A stretch of 9,488 bases of DNA, from the NCBI GenBank assembly GCA_002452635.1, contig DKEU01000161.1, forward strand, positions 1 to 9,488, written 5' to 3'. The position numbers and the translations under genes were made by a program. The DNA comes from Desulfovibrionaceae bacterium UBA6814 (lineage in GTDB: Bacteria > Desulfobacterota > Desulfovibrionia > Desulfovibrionales > Desulfovibrionaceae). The notes beneath the pieces were generated by a model. That model was given only the letters and a program-made list of their open reading frames with translations, was not told the DNA's origin and made no database searches. Below are positions 1 through 9,488 of this stretch, in pieces (position 1 is the first letter of the stretch; each line of letters opens with the position of its first letter).

Positions 1-252
1 GAACTTGGTGGCCAGCACCACCTGGTCCCGCCTCCCCTTGAGGGCCTTGCCCAACAACTCCTCATTCACGAACGGGCCGTAGGCCTCGGCCGTGTCCAGG
101 AAGGTGCAGCCCAGGTCGATGGCCCGGTGCAGGGTGGCGATGGACTCGGCCTCGTCCGCCGGGCCGTAGGACTGGCTCATGCCCATGCAGCCCAGGCCCA
201 GGCACGAGACCGTGAGCCCCTGCCCGCCCAGCTTGCGTGCGGGAAGCGTCAT
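1..252 (-). CDS. Aldo/keto reductase, partial (N-terminal 84 residues, runs off left edge)
   Basis: The ATG at 252-250 opens a frame that stays open to base 1, so 84 N-terminal residues are visible and the C-terminus lies outside the window. The start is supported by a GGAGGGGAG Shine-Dalgarno just upstream. The protein begins with a typical (beta/alpha)8-barrel AKR pattern: a K-L-G-x-x-G-L-x-V-S strand, the LGLGCMGMS motif at about 18-26, and FLDTAEAYGP at 51-60. In the last motif Asp53 and Tyr58 are the expected catalytic pair, and Lys83 in LATKF is the third catalytic residue. Family members reduce aldehydes or ketones with NADPH in the cytoplasm. The sequence style matches the AKR13/AKR11-like group rather than plant-type AKRs, but the substrate cannot be told. 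It starts 12 nt after the aminotransferase stop, so the two are probably cotranscribed. Family call is secure; specific function is unknown. Confidence 0.9.
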   Translation of the reverse strand, partial: MTLPARKLGGQGLTVSCLGLGCMGMSQSYGPADEAESIATLHRAIDLGCTFLDTAEAYGPFVNEELLGKALKGRRDQVVLATKF

Positions 253-264
253 GGTTCTCCCCTC

Positions 265-1449
265 CTACCTGCCGTTGGCCTTCTTGAACCCGTCTGCCGA
301 GGCGCGGATGATCGTCTCGTCCACGCAGAAGGTGAGGCGGAAGTAGCCCGGGAAGCCGAAGCCCGTGCCGGGCACGGCCAGGACCCGCTGCTCCTTGAGC
401 TTGTTCACGAACGCCACGTCGTCGCCGCCCGGGGCCTTGGGGAAGAAGTAGAACGCGCCCTTGGGCATGGAGTACTCGTAGCCCCCGGCGTCCAGCACCT
501 CGGCCATGGCCTTGCGCCTGGCGTCGTACACGGCCACGTCCACGGACGAGCCCAGGGCCGCGGCCATGAGCTTCTGGCCCACGGCCGGGGCGTTCACGAA
601 GCCCAGGATGCGGTTGGTCAGGATGAGCCCGGCCATGAGCCGGGCCTTGTCCGGCATCTGCGGGGCCACGGCCACGAAGCCCAGGCGCTCGCCGGCCAGG
701 GAAAGATTCTTCGAGAACGAGCTCACCACCACCGCGTACTCGTACAGGGGCAGCAGCGCCGGCACCTGCACGCCGTCGAACACCAGGAAGCGGTACGGCT
801 CGTCCGCCACCAGGAACACCGGCCGGCCGTACTCCGCGGTCTTCTTCTGCAATATCTCCACCAGTCCGGCCATCTGCGCCTGGGAGTAGACCGCGCCGGT
901 GGGGTTGTTGGGCGAGTTGACCAGCACCACCCGGGTCTTGGGCCCGATGGCCGCGGCCAGGGCGTCCAGGTCCAGGTCGAAGGTCAGCTCCTTGGCCCGC
1001 ACGGTCTTGAACACGCCGCCGTGGTTCTCGGTGTAGAACCCGTACTCCACGAAGAAGGGGGCCGGGGCCAGCACCTCCTCGCCGGGCTCCAGCACCGCGC
1101 GCAGGAAGGCGTTCAGGCCGCCGGCCGCGCCGCAGGTCAGGATGAGGTCCCCGGCGGCGAGGGCCACGCCCTGCTCCTTGCCCAGGTGCTCCGCCAGCTT
1201 GGCGCGGGCGTCGTCATAGCCCGCGTTGGGCATGTAGCCCAGGGCGAAGGGCTTGTCCGCCACCTTGGCCAGCTCGGCCAGGCCCTTGCCCACCGCGGCC
1301 GGCGGGGGCAGGTCCGGGTTGCCCAGGCTGAAGTCGTAGACCTTGTCCGCGCCGAACTCGGCCTTGAGCTTCGCGCCCTCCTCGAACATCTTGCGAATCC
1401 AGGACGCGCGCTCCAAATACCCGGAAATCTGCGATGACAACAACTGCAT
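265..1449 (-). CDS. Pyridoxal-phosphate-dependent class I/II aminotransferase
   Basis: This 394-residue protein has the normal length and all the landmarks of fold-type I aspartate-aminotransferase relatives. They are SLGNPDLPPP near 41-50, CGAAGGLNAF at about 106-115 (PLP phosphate-binding turn), NSPNNPTG at 178-185 with Asn182 contacting PLP, ADEPYR at 215-220 with Asp216 pairing with the pyridine nitrogen, SSFSKNLSLAGERLG at 243-257 with Lys247 as the Schiff-base lysine and Arg255 binding phosphate, and Arg371 in YFRLTF for the substrate carboxylate. It should move an amino group between an amino acid and a 2-oxoacid in the cytoplasm. The substrate (aspartate, alanine or aromatic) cannot be fixed from the motifs. 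The ATG at 1449 is preceded by GGAGG with 5 nt spacing. The gene sits alone downstream of a 175-nt gap and just ahead of the aldo/keto reductase, with which it likely forms an operon. No oddities are seen in the coding sequence. Confidence 0.95.
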   Translation of the reverse strand: MQLLSSQISGYLERASWIRKMFEEGAKLKAEFGADKVYDFSLGNPDLPPPAAVGKGLAELAKVADKPFALGYMPNAGYDDARAKLAEHLGKEQGVALAAGDLILTCGAAGGLNAFLRAVLEPGEEVLAPAPFFVEYGFYTENHGGVFKTVRAKELTFDLDLDALAAAIGPKTRVVLVNSPNNPTGAVYSQAQMAGLVEILQKKTAEYGRPVFLVADEPYRFLVFDGVQVPALLPLYEYAVVVSSFSKNLSLAGERLGFVAVAPQMPDKARLMAGLILTNRILGFVNAPAVGQKLMAAALGSSVDVAVYDARRKAMAEVLDAGGYEYSMPKGAFYFFPKAPGGDDVAFVNKLKEQRVLAVPGTGFGFPGYFRLTFCVDETIIRASADGFKKANGR

Positions 1450-1464
1450 GAGAACCTCCGAACC

Positions 1465-1485
1465 CGGGAGCTACCGTCGCTCCCG
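1465..1485 (-). promoter_or_regulatory. Hairpin in the aminotransferase 5' leader
   Basis: A perfect 7-bp stem (CGGGAGC paired with GCTCCCG) with a 7-nt loop lies 15 nt upstream of the aminotransferase ATG, immediately ahead of the Shine-Dalgarno. It is not followed by a U-tract, so it is not a standard intrinsic terminator. It could affect translation initiation or mRNA stability of the aminotransferase transcript, but I recognise no riboswitch or leader-peptide class here. The stem is seen directly; the regulatory role is inference. Confidence 0.35.
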
Positions 1486-1501
1486 TCAGGTTGCGATATG
1501 A

Positions 1502-1529
1502 AGAAGGGCGGTTCACGAACCGCCCCTAC
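1502..1529 (+). repeat. REP-like palindromic element, left copy of an inverted pair
   Basis: This 28-nt unit contains a 9-bp perfect stem, GGGCGGTTC/GAACCGCCC at 1506-1525, with a 2-nt AC loop, flanked by AAGAA on one side and CTAC on the other. The whole unit is the reverse complement of the element at 1573-1600, with one difference in the central loop (T against C when aligned). The asymmetric flanks (GTA on one side, TTCT on the other) show that the two copies are in opposite orientation and are not simply two random palindromes. I recall similar GGGGCGGTTCGCGAACCGCCC-type repeats dispersed through other bacterial genomes, but I cannot check that here. Confidence 0.75.
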
Positions 1530-1572
1530 ACAAGCAAAAAACCATTCCTGCCGCAAGGGCGCAATTTCTTCC

Positions 1573-1600
1573 GTAGGGGCGGTTCGCGAACCGCCCTTCT
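1573..1600 (-). repeat. REP-like palindromic element, right copy of an inverted pair
   Basis: This is the inverted partner of the 1502-1529 element, 43 nt away. Its core at 1577-1596 is a perfect 20-nt palindrome made of GGGCGGTTCG and its reverse complement. It lies 25 nt past the stop codon of the sigma-54 activator and could end or protect that transcript as a stem-loop. The two elements can also pair with each other to form a 28-bp arm with a 43-nt loop. No U-tract follows either hairpin on the minus strand, so a classical terminator is not supported. An A6/T6 run inside the loop (1536-1541) is not adjacent to a good stem. Confidence 0.75.
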
Positions 1601-1624
1601 CCCGTACGGCCCCGGCCCGCCGAC

Positions 1625-3058
<1,434 letters not shown>

Positions 3059-3124
3059 GCAGACTTCTATCCTCTTGCGGGGGATTTATCAACGGCCTGG
3101 GCGAGTTGGGGCGGCAGGGCGAGG

Positions 3125-6163
<3,039 letters not shown>

Positions 6164-6211
6164 GATCGCATCCTATCCGTTCCCCTGTCCGAGTGCAACC
6201 TGTTCGGCCAG

Positions 6212-6240
6212 TTGACCTTGGAGGCAAGGTCCAATAGCCT
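6212..6240 (+). promoter_or_regulatory. Candidate sigma70-like promoter for the larB operon
   Basis: TTGACC at 6212-6217 matches five of six -35 consensus bases and is separated by 17 nt from TAGCCT at 6235-6240, a weak -10 that matches three of six. Transcription would begin near 6247, about 50 nt before the larB ATG. If correct, it rules out the upstream TTG at 6212 as the larB start, because that codon lies in the -35 box. The weak -10 fits a promoter that needs an activator. Confidence 0.4.
6214..6231. promoter_or_regulatory. Operator-like dyad in the larB promoter
   Basis: GACCTTG and CAAGGTC form perfect 7-bp inverted arms around a GAGG centre. The dyad overlaps the proposed -35 box and fills most of the -35/-10 spacer of the larB promoter, on one face of a divergent region. 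This placement recalls MerR-family operators, which sit between -35 and -10, but those need a 19-20 nt spacer and the one proposed here is 17 nt. The bound protein is unknown and no regulator gene of that kind is in the window. Confidence 0.45.
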
Positions 6241-6282
6241 GCGCCCGTTCTCCCGGCTGTCGGCCCCAGAGCCGCTGCCGGC

Positions 6283-6290
6283 AGAGGGAG
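6283..6290 (+). promoter_or_regulatory. Shine-Dalgarno that fixes the larB start
   Basis: AGAGGGAG ends 8 nt before the ATG at 6299. The longer reading from the TTG at 6212 would add 29 residues that do not resemble the family and has no comparable ribosome binding site, so the ATG at 6299 is preferred. Confidence 0.75.
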
Positions 6291-6298
6291 TGGAAACC

Positions 6299-7063
6299 AT
6301 GGATACCAAGGCGTTGCGCAAGCTTCTCGACCGCGTGTCCCGGGGCTCCATGAGCCCGGACGAGGCGACCCGGACCCTGGACCAGGACGCCCTGGCCACG
6401 GGCGTGACCCTGGACCACTCGCGCGAGGCCCGCTCCGGGCTGCCCGAGGTGGTCTTCGGCCCGGGCAAGAGCCTGGAGCAGTTGGCCGAGGCGGTGCGCG
6501 GCCTGGCCGAGGGCGGCCGGCCGGCCCTGGCCACCCGGGTGGAGCCCGTGCAGGGCAAGTTCCTGCTGGCCGAGTTCCCGGGCAGCGAATACCATCTCAA
6601 ATCCGGACTGTTCGCGGCCAATTTCCGCCTGAACCTGGACGGCCCGCAGCCCGCGGCCGGCGAGGCCCTGGTGGTCTCGGCCGGGGCCGCGGACCACAAG
6701 GTGGCCCTGGAGGCCCTGGGCGCAGCCCGCTTCTTCGGGCTGGACGCCGGGTTCGTCCCGGACGTGGGCGTGGCCGGGCTGCACCGCCTGGCCTCGCACG
6801 TGGAGGCCCTGGCCAAGGCCCGGGTGGTGGTGGCCGTGGCCGGCATGGACGGGGCCCTGCCCAGCGTGCTGGCCGGGCTCCTGCCCGCGCCGGTGGTGGC
6901 GGTGCCCACCTCGGCGGGCTACGGCGCGTCCTTCGGCGGGGTGGCGGCCCTGCTCACCATGCTCAACACCTGCGCGCCCGGGGTGAGCGTGGTGAACATC
7001 GACAACGGCTTCGGCGCGGCCTGCGTGGCGGCCAAGATCGTGCGCAGCCGGGAGCGGCATTGA
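6299..7063 (+). CDS. larB: LarB, nickel-pincer cofactor biosynthesis carboxylase/hydrolase
   Basis: This 254-residue cytoplasmic protein matches LarB, the PurE-like enzyme. In the nickel-pincer nucleotide pathway LarB carboxylates the pyridinium ring of nicotinic acid adenine dinucleotide and releases AMP. Visible marks are an N-terminal helical region, the LDHSREARSGLPEVVFG stretch at 38-54 that distinguishes LarB from PurE, a PurE-like core with VAVAGMDGALPSV (178-190) and VPTSAGYGASFGG (202-214), and LNTCAPGVSVVNIDNGFGA (222-240). Cys225 there fits the essential cysteine described for Lactobacillus plantarum LarB (Cys221 as I recall). The length is normal for LarB and far too long for bacterial PurE; no PurK is adjacent. 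The start is the ATG at 6299 with a good Shine-Dalgarno. Its stop overlaps the O-antigen ligase start by 4 nt. LarC and LarE are needed for the cofactor but are not in the window, so they would have to be encoded elsewhere. Confidence 0.93.
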   Translation: MDTKALRKLLDRVSRGSMSPDEATRTLDQDALATGVTLDHSREARSGLPEVVFGPGKSLEQLAEAVRGLAEGGRPALATRVEPVQGKFLLAEFPGSEYHLKSGLFAANFRLNLDGPQPAAGEALVVSAGAADHKVALEALGAARFFGLDAGFVPDVGVAGLHRLASHVEALAKARVVVAVAGMDGALPSVLAGLLPAPVVAVPTSAGYGASFGGVAALLTMLNTCAPGVSVVNIDNGFGAACVAAKIVRSRERH

Positions 7064-8286
7064 TCCTGCCCGATCCGGACCGGCGGGAGGCCTGGGCGGC
7101 CCGCGCCCGCGACCTGCTGCGCGTTTCCCTGGCCGTCCACATCCTGGGCCTGGGCCTGGGCAACGCGGTGTTCGAGATCGGGGCGGTGGGCACCTTCATC
7201 AGCCTGGGCGCGTACTACGTCCTGGACTGGCGCGGCTCCAACCTGCGCCGGTTCACCCCCCGCTGGCCCTACTTCCTGTTCCTGGCCCTGGTGGGCCTGA
7301 AGATCTTCTCCAGCGTGTCCCCGGCCTCGGGCTGCTACGTGCTGGAGCACACCTGGTACAAGGGCCCGATCCTGGTGCTGGCCGGGCTGGAGGCGGTGCG
7401 CAGCCGGCGCGACCTGGGCCTGTTCGTGTGGGCCTTCGCGGTCATGGCCTGCCTGCGCGGCCTGGCCGGGACCTGGGAGCTGGGCGCGCACGGCTGGATC
7501 ACCGAGAAGCGGGTGGGCAACCTCATGTCCATGGCCCTGCCCCTGTGCTTCTGCCTGCCCCTGTTCCTGCCCCGTTCCTGGCCGGCCTGGCAGCGCTGGC
7601 TGGCCACCGGCCTCATCGCCCTGCCCGGGTTCATCACCTGGGCCGGGTCCGAGGCCCGCAGCGGCTGGCTGGGCCTGTGCGTCGCGGCCCTGGCCTTTTT
7701 CTGGATGCGCATGAGCACCCGCAAGGCGGCCCTGGCCGGGGTGCTGGTGCTGGCCGCCCTGCTCCTGGCCAAGCCCACCCACCTGAACGTGCGCGACGTG
7801 GCCAACGACGCCCGGTGGGAGATCTGGGGCGTGGCCCTCAAGGTCTGGCAGGCCCATCCCCTGCTGGGCGCCGGGGTCAACGCCTTCGAGCCGGCCTACC
7901 GCGAGCTGGGCATCGAGTTCGACCCGAACCGCTACGACGACTCCATGCCCCATCCCCACAACATCTACCTCCAGTTCCTGGCCGAGACCGGGCTGGTGGG
8001 GCTGGCGGTGTTCCTGAACTTCGCCCTGGGCTACGTGGTGCGCGCCGGCCGCCGCATCAGGTCGGCCCTGGCCCGGGCCACCGAGGCCCGCGGCCGGCCG
8101 GGCCGGGACGTGGCCCACTGGTTCGCCGCGGCCTGCTGCTGGTCGTCCTTCGTGGGCTACCTGGCCAGCGGCCTGTCCGCGCACAGCTTTTTCCGCAACT
8201 GGTGGCTGTCGTCGGCCATGGTCCTGCTGGGCCTGGTCCTGGGCGCCTGCGCCGCGGCGCCGCAGCAGCCCGGGGACGGGGAATGA
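7060..8286 (+). CDS. O-antigen ligase family membrane protein (WaaL/Wzy_C type)
   Basis: This 408-residue polytopic inner-membrane protein has hydrophobic segments at roughly 22-52, 70-84, 103-110, 122-136, 153-171, 180-196, 202-216, 223-237, 307-327, 353-372 and 381-399. The Wzy_C/O-antigen ligase hallmarks are the GSEARSGWLGL segment (196-206) and a large periplasmic loop that includes ARWEIWGVAL, HPLLGAGVNAFE (266-277) and PHPHNIYLQFLAETGLVGL (297-315). His298 and His300 are candidates for the conserved catalytic histidine. Members transfer or polymerise undecaprenyl-linked glycans onto lipid A-core, protein or a growing chain; the sequence does not tell ligase from polymerase. Translation starts at TTG 7060, which overlaps the larB stop as TTGA, with GGGAG 5 nt upstream. 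The stop overlaps the next start as ATGA. Both overlaps imply coupled translation. No glycosyltransferase or flippase genes are visible inside the window. Confidence 0.85.
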   Translation: MILPDPDRREAWAARARDLLRVSLAVHILGLGLGNAVFEIGAVGTFISLGAYYVLDWRGSNLRRFTPRWPYFLFLALVGLKIFSSVSPASGCYVLEHTWYKGPILVLAGLEAVRSRRDLGLFVWAFAVMACLRGLAGTWELGAHGWITEKRVGNLMSMALPLCFCLPLFLPRSWPAWQRWLATGLIALPGFITWAGSEARSGWLGLCVAALAFFWMRMSTRKAALAGVLVLAALLLAKPTHLNVRDVANDARWEIWGVALKVWQAHPLLGAGVNAFEPAYRELGIEFDPNRYDDSMPHPHNIYLQFLAETGLVGLAVFLNFALGYVVRAGRRIRSALARATEARGRPGRDVAHWFAAACCWSSFVGYLASGLSAHSFFRNWWLSSAMVLLGLVLGACAAAPQQPGDGE

Positions 8287-9455
8287 GCGGCCATCCCTGG
8301 CGCGGCAACCTGCTCCTGCTCGCGGGCAGCGTGCTGTTGGCCTACCTGGTCTTCGAGTTCGCCCTGTTCCCCGGCATCCTGCCCGAACTGCCCCTGAACA
8401 AGCAGGAATACCTGAGCCGCGAGGCCCGCATCCTGGCCCAGAGCTCCAAGGACGGCCCCACCCCCCGGCCCGGCTACATCGCCCTGCTGGGCGACGCCTC
8501 CGCCTCGGGCATGGGCGACTGGCTCCTGGACGTGGACCCCGCGGCCCGGCCGGACTACGCCAGCGCCCACGTGCTCTACCAGTTCACCCACCGGGACGTG
8601 CTCTCCTTCGGCCGGACCAGGGCGGGCAGCGTGGCGGGCATCCTGGTGCAGCCCCTGGCCAGCCTGCGTTTCCTGCGCTCCCTGTGGCGCTACGACATGC
8701 CCACTCCGGGCACGGTGCTGGTCTATTTCTGCGAGGGCAACGACCTGGCCGAAAACCTGCGCGCGGTGCAGCGCCGGGTTCCTCCGGGCGAGATTCCCGG
8801 CCTGGCCGACCCGGCCCGGGCCCGGGAGTTCGTGCGCGCCATGGTGGAGGAAGAGACCCCGGAACCGCCGCTCCTGGCCAACCTGCTCTTCGGCCGCTTC
8901 CTGCTCAAGGCCGCGGGCCGGGCCATCCTGGGCGGGCCCCGGGGCCAGGACGAGGACCAGGCGGCCGGACCCGAGCTGCCGGTGCGCATCAACCGCGCCT
9001 CGGTGGACGGGGCGGTGGTGGAACTGCCCAACTACCTGGAGGGGCCGGCCCTGGAGCTGTCCGACGCGGAACTGGCCGTGGCCCTGGCCGTCCTGGACGC
9101 CAGCCTGGACGAACTGGCCGGCCGGCCGGAATTCGCGTCCGCCGGCAAGGCCGTGGTCTACCTGCCCTCGCCCCTGTCCTGCTACGACCTGGCCACGGAC
9201 ACGGTGCACGCCCAGCGGGCCACGCCCGGGGAGAACCGCTTCCCGGCCAAGCTGGCGCGCAAGCGCGGGGAATACATCGCCCGCGCGGTGCGCGACGCGG
9301 CCCTGGCCCACGGCCTGGACTTCATCGACCCCCGCCCGGCCCTGCGCGAGGCCGCCCGCGCGGCATTCATCCACGGCCCCCGGGACTGGCGGCACCTCAA
9401 CCACACCGGCTACACCGTGCTGGCCAAGGCCATCGCCGCCAAACTCGCACAGTGA
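8283..9455 (+). CDS. Membrane-anchored SGNH/GDSL-hydrolase-like protein, altered block I
   Basis: This 390-residue protein starts at ATG 8283 inside the ligase stop (ATGA), with GGGGA 6 nt upstream. A single N-terminal hydrophobic segment (about 9-28) should anchor it with the rest in the periplasm. SGNH features appear in the expected order: IALLGDASASGMG (66-78) as block I, FCEGNDL (149-155) as block III with Asn153, and DWRHLNHTGY (368-377) as block V with the Asp368-x-x-His371 dyad. The usual nucleophile in GDS is replaced: the sequence is G70-D71-A72-S73, so Ser73 or Ser75 would have to act, or the protein is not a hydrolase. The family includes O-acetyl transferase and esterase partners of polysaccharide assembly (AlgX, DltD-like). 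Coupling to the O-antigen ligase suggests a role in modifying or processing surface glycan. A longer in-frame reading upstream of 8283 is only the shadow of the ligase gene. Family call is good; reaction is unknown. Confidence 0.8.
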   Translation: MSGHPWRGNLLLLAGSVLLAYLVFEFALFPGILPELPLNKQEYLSREARILAQSSKDGPTPRPGYIALLGDASASGMGDWLLDVDPAARPDYASAHVLYQFTHRDVLSFGRTRAGSVAGILVQPLASLRFLRSLWRYDMPTPGTVLVYFCEGNDLAENLRAVQRRVPPGEIPGLADPARAREFVRAMVEEETPEPPLLANLLFGRFLLKAAGRAILGGPRGQDEDQAAGPELPVRINRASVDGAVVELPNYLEGPALELSDAELAVALAVLDASLDELAGRPEFASAGKAVVYLPSPLSCYDLATDTVHAQRATPGENRFPAKLARKRGEYIARAVRDAALAHGLDFIDPRPALREAARAAFIHGPRDWRHLNHTGYTVLAKAIAAKLAQ

Positions 9456-9488
9456 CAGGCCGCTGAAAATCCCGCGATGGCTGCGTTG
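9456..9488. other. Non-coding right edge after the SGNH-like gene
   Basis: The last 33 nt hold no visible gene. The stretch GCTGAAAATCCC followed by GGCTGCGTTG resembles the end of a repeat family I have seen downstream of genes in deltaproteobacteria, but too little is present to call a repeat, and no terminator stem is complete before the edge. Confidence 0.25.

Larger units (their letters stand above)
6164..6298. promoter_or_regulatory. Divergent intergenic region between sensor kinase and larB
   Basis: These 135 nt separate two outward-facing genes and must hold the promoters of both operons. For the plus strand a sigma70-like pair is given as a separate entry, with a dyad overlapping it. 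For the minus strand I see only a poor match, TTGCAC then a 17-nt gap then TAGGAT, whose -10 would overlap the kinase Shine-Dalgarno and give an almost leaderless message, so I do not call it. No convincing sigma-54 site (TGGCAC-N5-TTGC) is seen on either strand, so there is no sign that the linked activator controls this region. Confidence 0.6.

Noticed and set aside
1530..1572. Intrinsic terminator using the T6 run (minus strand, 1541-1536) between the two palindromes
   Set aside because: The sequence just upstream of the T-run on the minus strand forms only a weak stem, and the strong palindromes are not adjacent to the run on the correct side.
6212..6298. Longer larB starting at TTG 6212
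   Set aside because: The extra 29 residues do not resemble LarB, the TTG sits in a -35-like box, and a good Shine-Dalgarno precedes ATG 6299.
6164..6298. Sigma-54 promoter that would link the activator to larB or to its own operon
   Set aside because: No TGGCAC-N5-TTGC-like sequence with the GG/GC spacing was found on either strand of the region.
6299..7063. PurE (AIR carboxylase) as an alternative to LarB
   Set aside because: The C-terminal half is PurE-like, but the length, the LarB-specific N-terminal region and the TCAPGVSVVNIDNGFG stretch with its cysteine fit LarB, and no purK is present.
7428..8282. N-terminal extension of the SGNH-like protein, giving a 675-residue frame
   Set aside because: The extension overlaps the ligase gene in another frame and is Gly/Pro/Arg/Ala-rich without domain signs. 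The ATGA overlap and a membrane anchor just after ATG 8283 mark the true start.
8157..9404. Minus-strand open frame opposite the SGNH-like gene
   Set aside because: Low-complexity Gly/Gln/Val/His/Ala composition, no Shine-Dalgarno or domain evidence, and complementary to a gene with clear SGNH blocks.

Overview
The window is visibly very GC-rich, with strong G/C third-position bias and tightly packed genes. The gene content points to a deltaproteobacterium of the Desulfovibrionaceae type: a sensor kinase with a periplasmic SBP_bac_3 domain, a sigma-54 activator, a lone larB, and an O-antigen ligase coupled to an SGNH-like protein. This assignment rests on family resemblance from memory, not on a search.

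Minus strand, left part (1-6163). From right to left in the direction of transcription these are: a large membrane hybrid histidine kinase (GTG start at 6163), a sigma-54-dependent activator 66 nt downstream, a 175-nt intergenic stretch, a class I/II PLP aminotransferase, and 12 nt later an aldo/keto reductase that runs off the left edge. The kinase and activator look like one transcription unit and may form a signalling pair. However, the activator's receiver domain has lost its phospho-accepting residues, so a normal phosphotransfer link is unlikely. The intergenic stretch holds two 28-nt REP-like palindromic elements in inverted orientation and a separate hairpin in the aminotransferase leader.

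Divergent region (6164-6298). The kinase and larB are transcribed away from each other. A sigma70-like promoter for larB can be proposed here, and a clean 7+4+7 dyad lies across its -35/spacer region, so it is an operator candidate.

Plus strand, right part (6299-9455). larB (nickel-pincer cofactor synthesis), an O-antigen ligase/polymerase-type membrane protein (TTG start) and a membrane-anchored SGNH-like protein are joined by two 4-nt stop/start overlaps. They are almost certainly one translationally coupled operon. No larC or larE lies next to larB inside the window. The SGNH-like protein has Ala where the nucleophilic Ser of the block I GDS motif is expected. The last 33 nt are non-coding as far as can be seen.

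I see no tRNA, rRNA, CRISPR array, transposase gene or phage gene. The many long open frames opposite the real genes are a by-product of high GC. I do not see a clearly new defence or biosynthetic system. The most unusual points are the phospho-blind activator beside an intact hybrid kinase, the larB/surface-polysaccharide gene coupling, the Cys-rich GAF domain, the altered SGNH motif and the inverted repeat pair.
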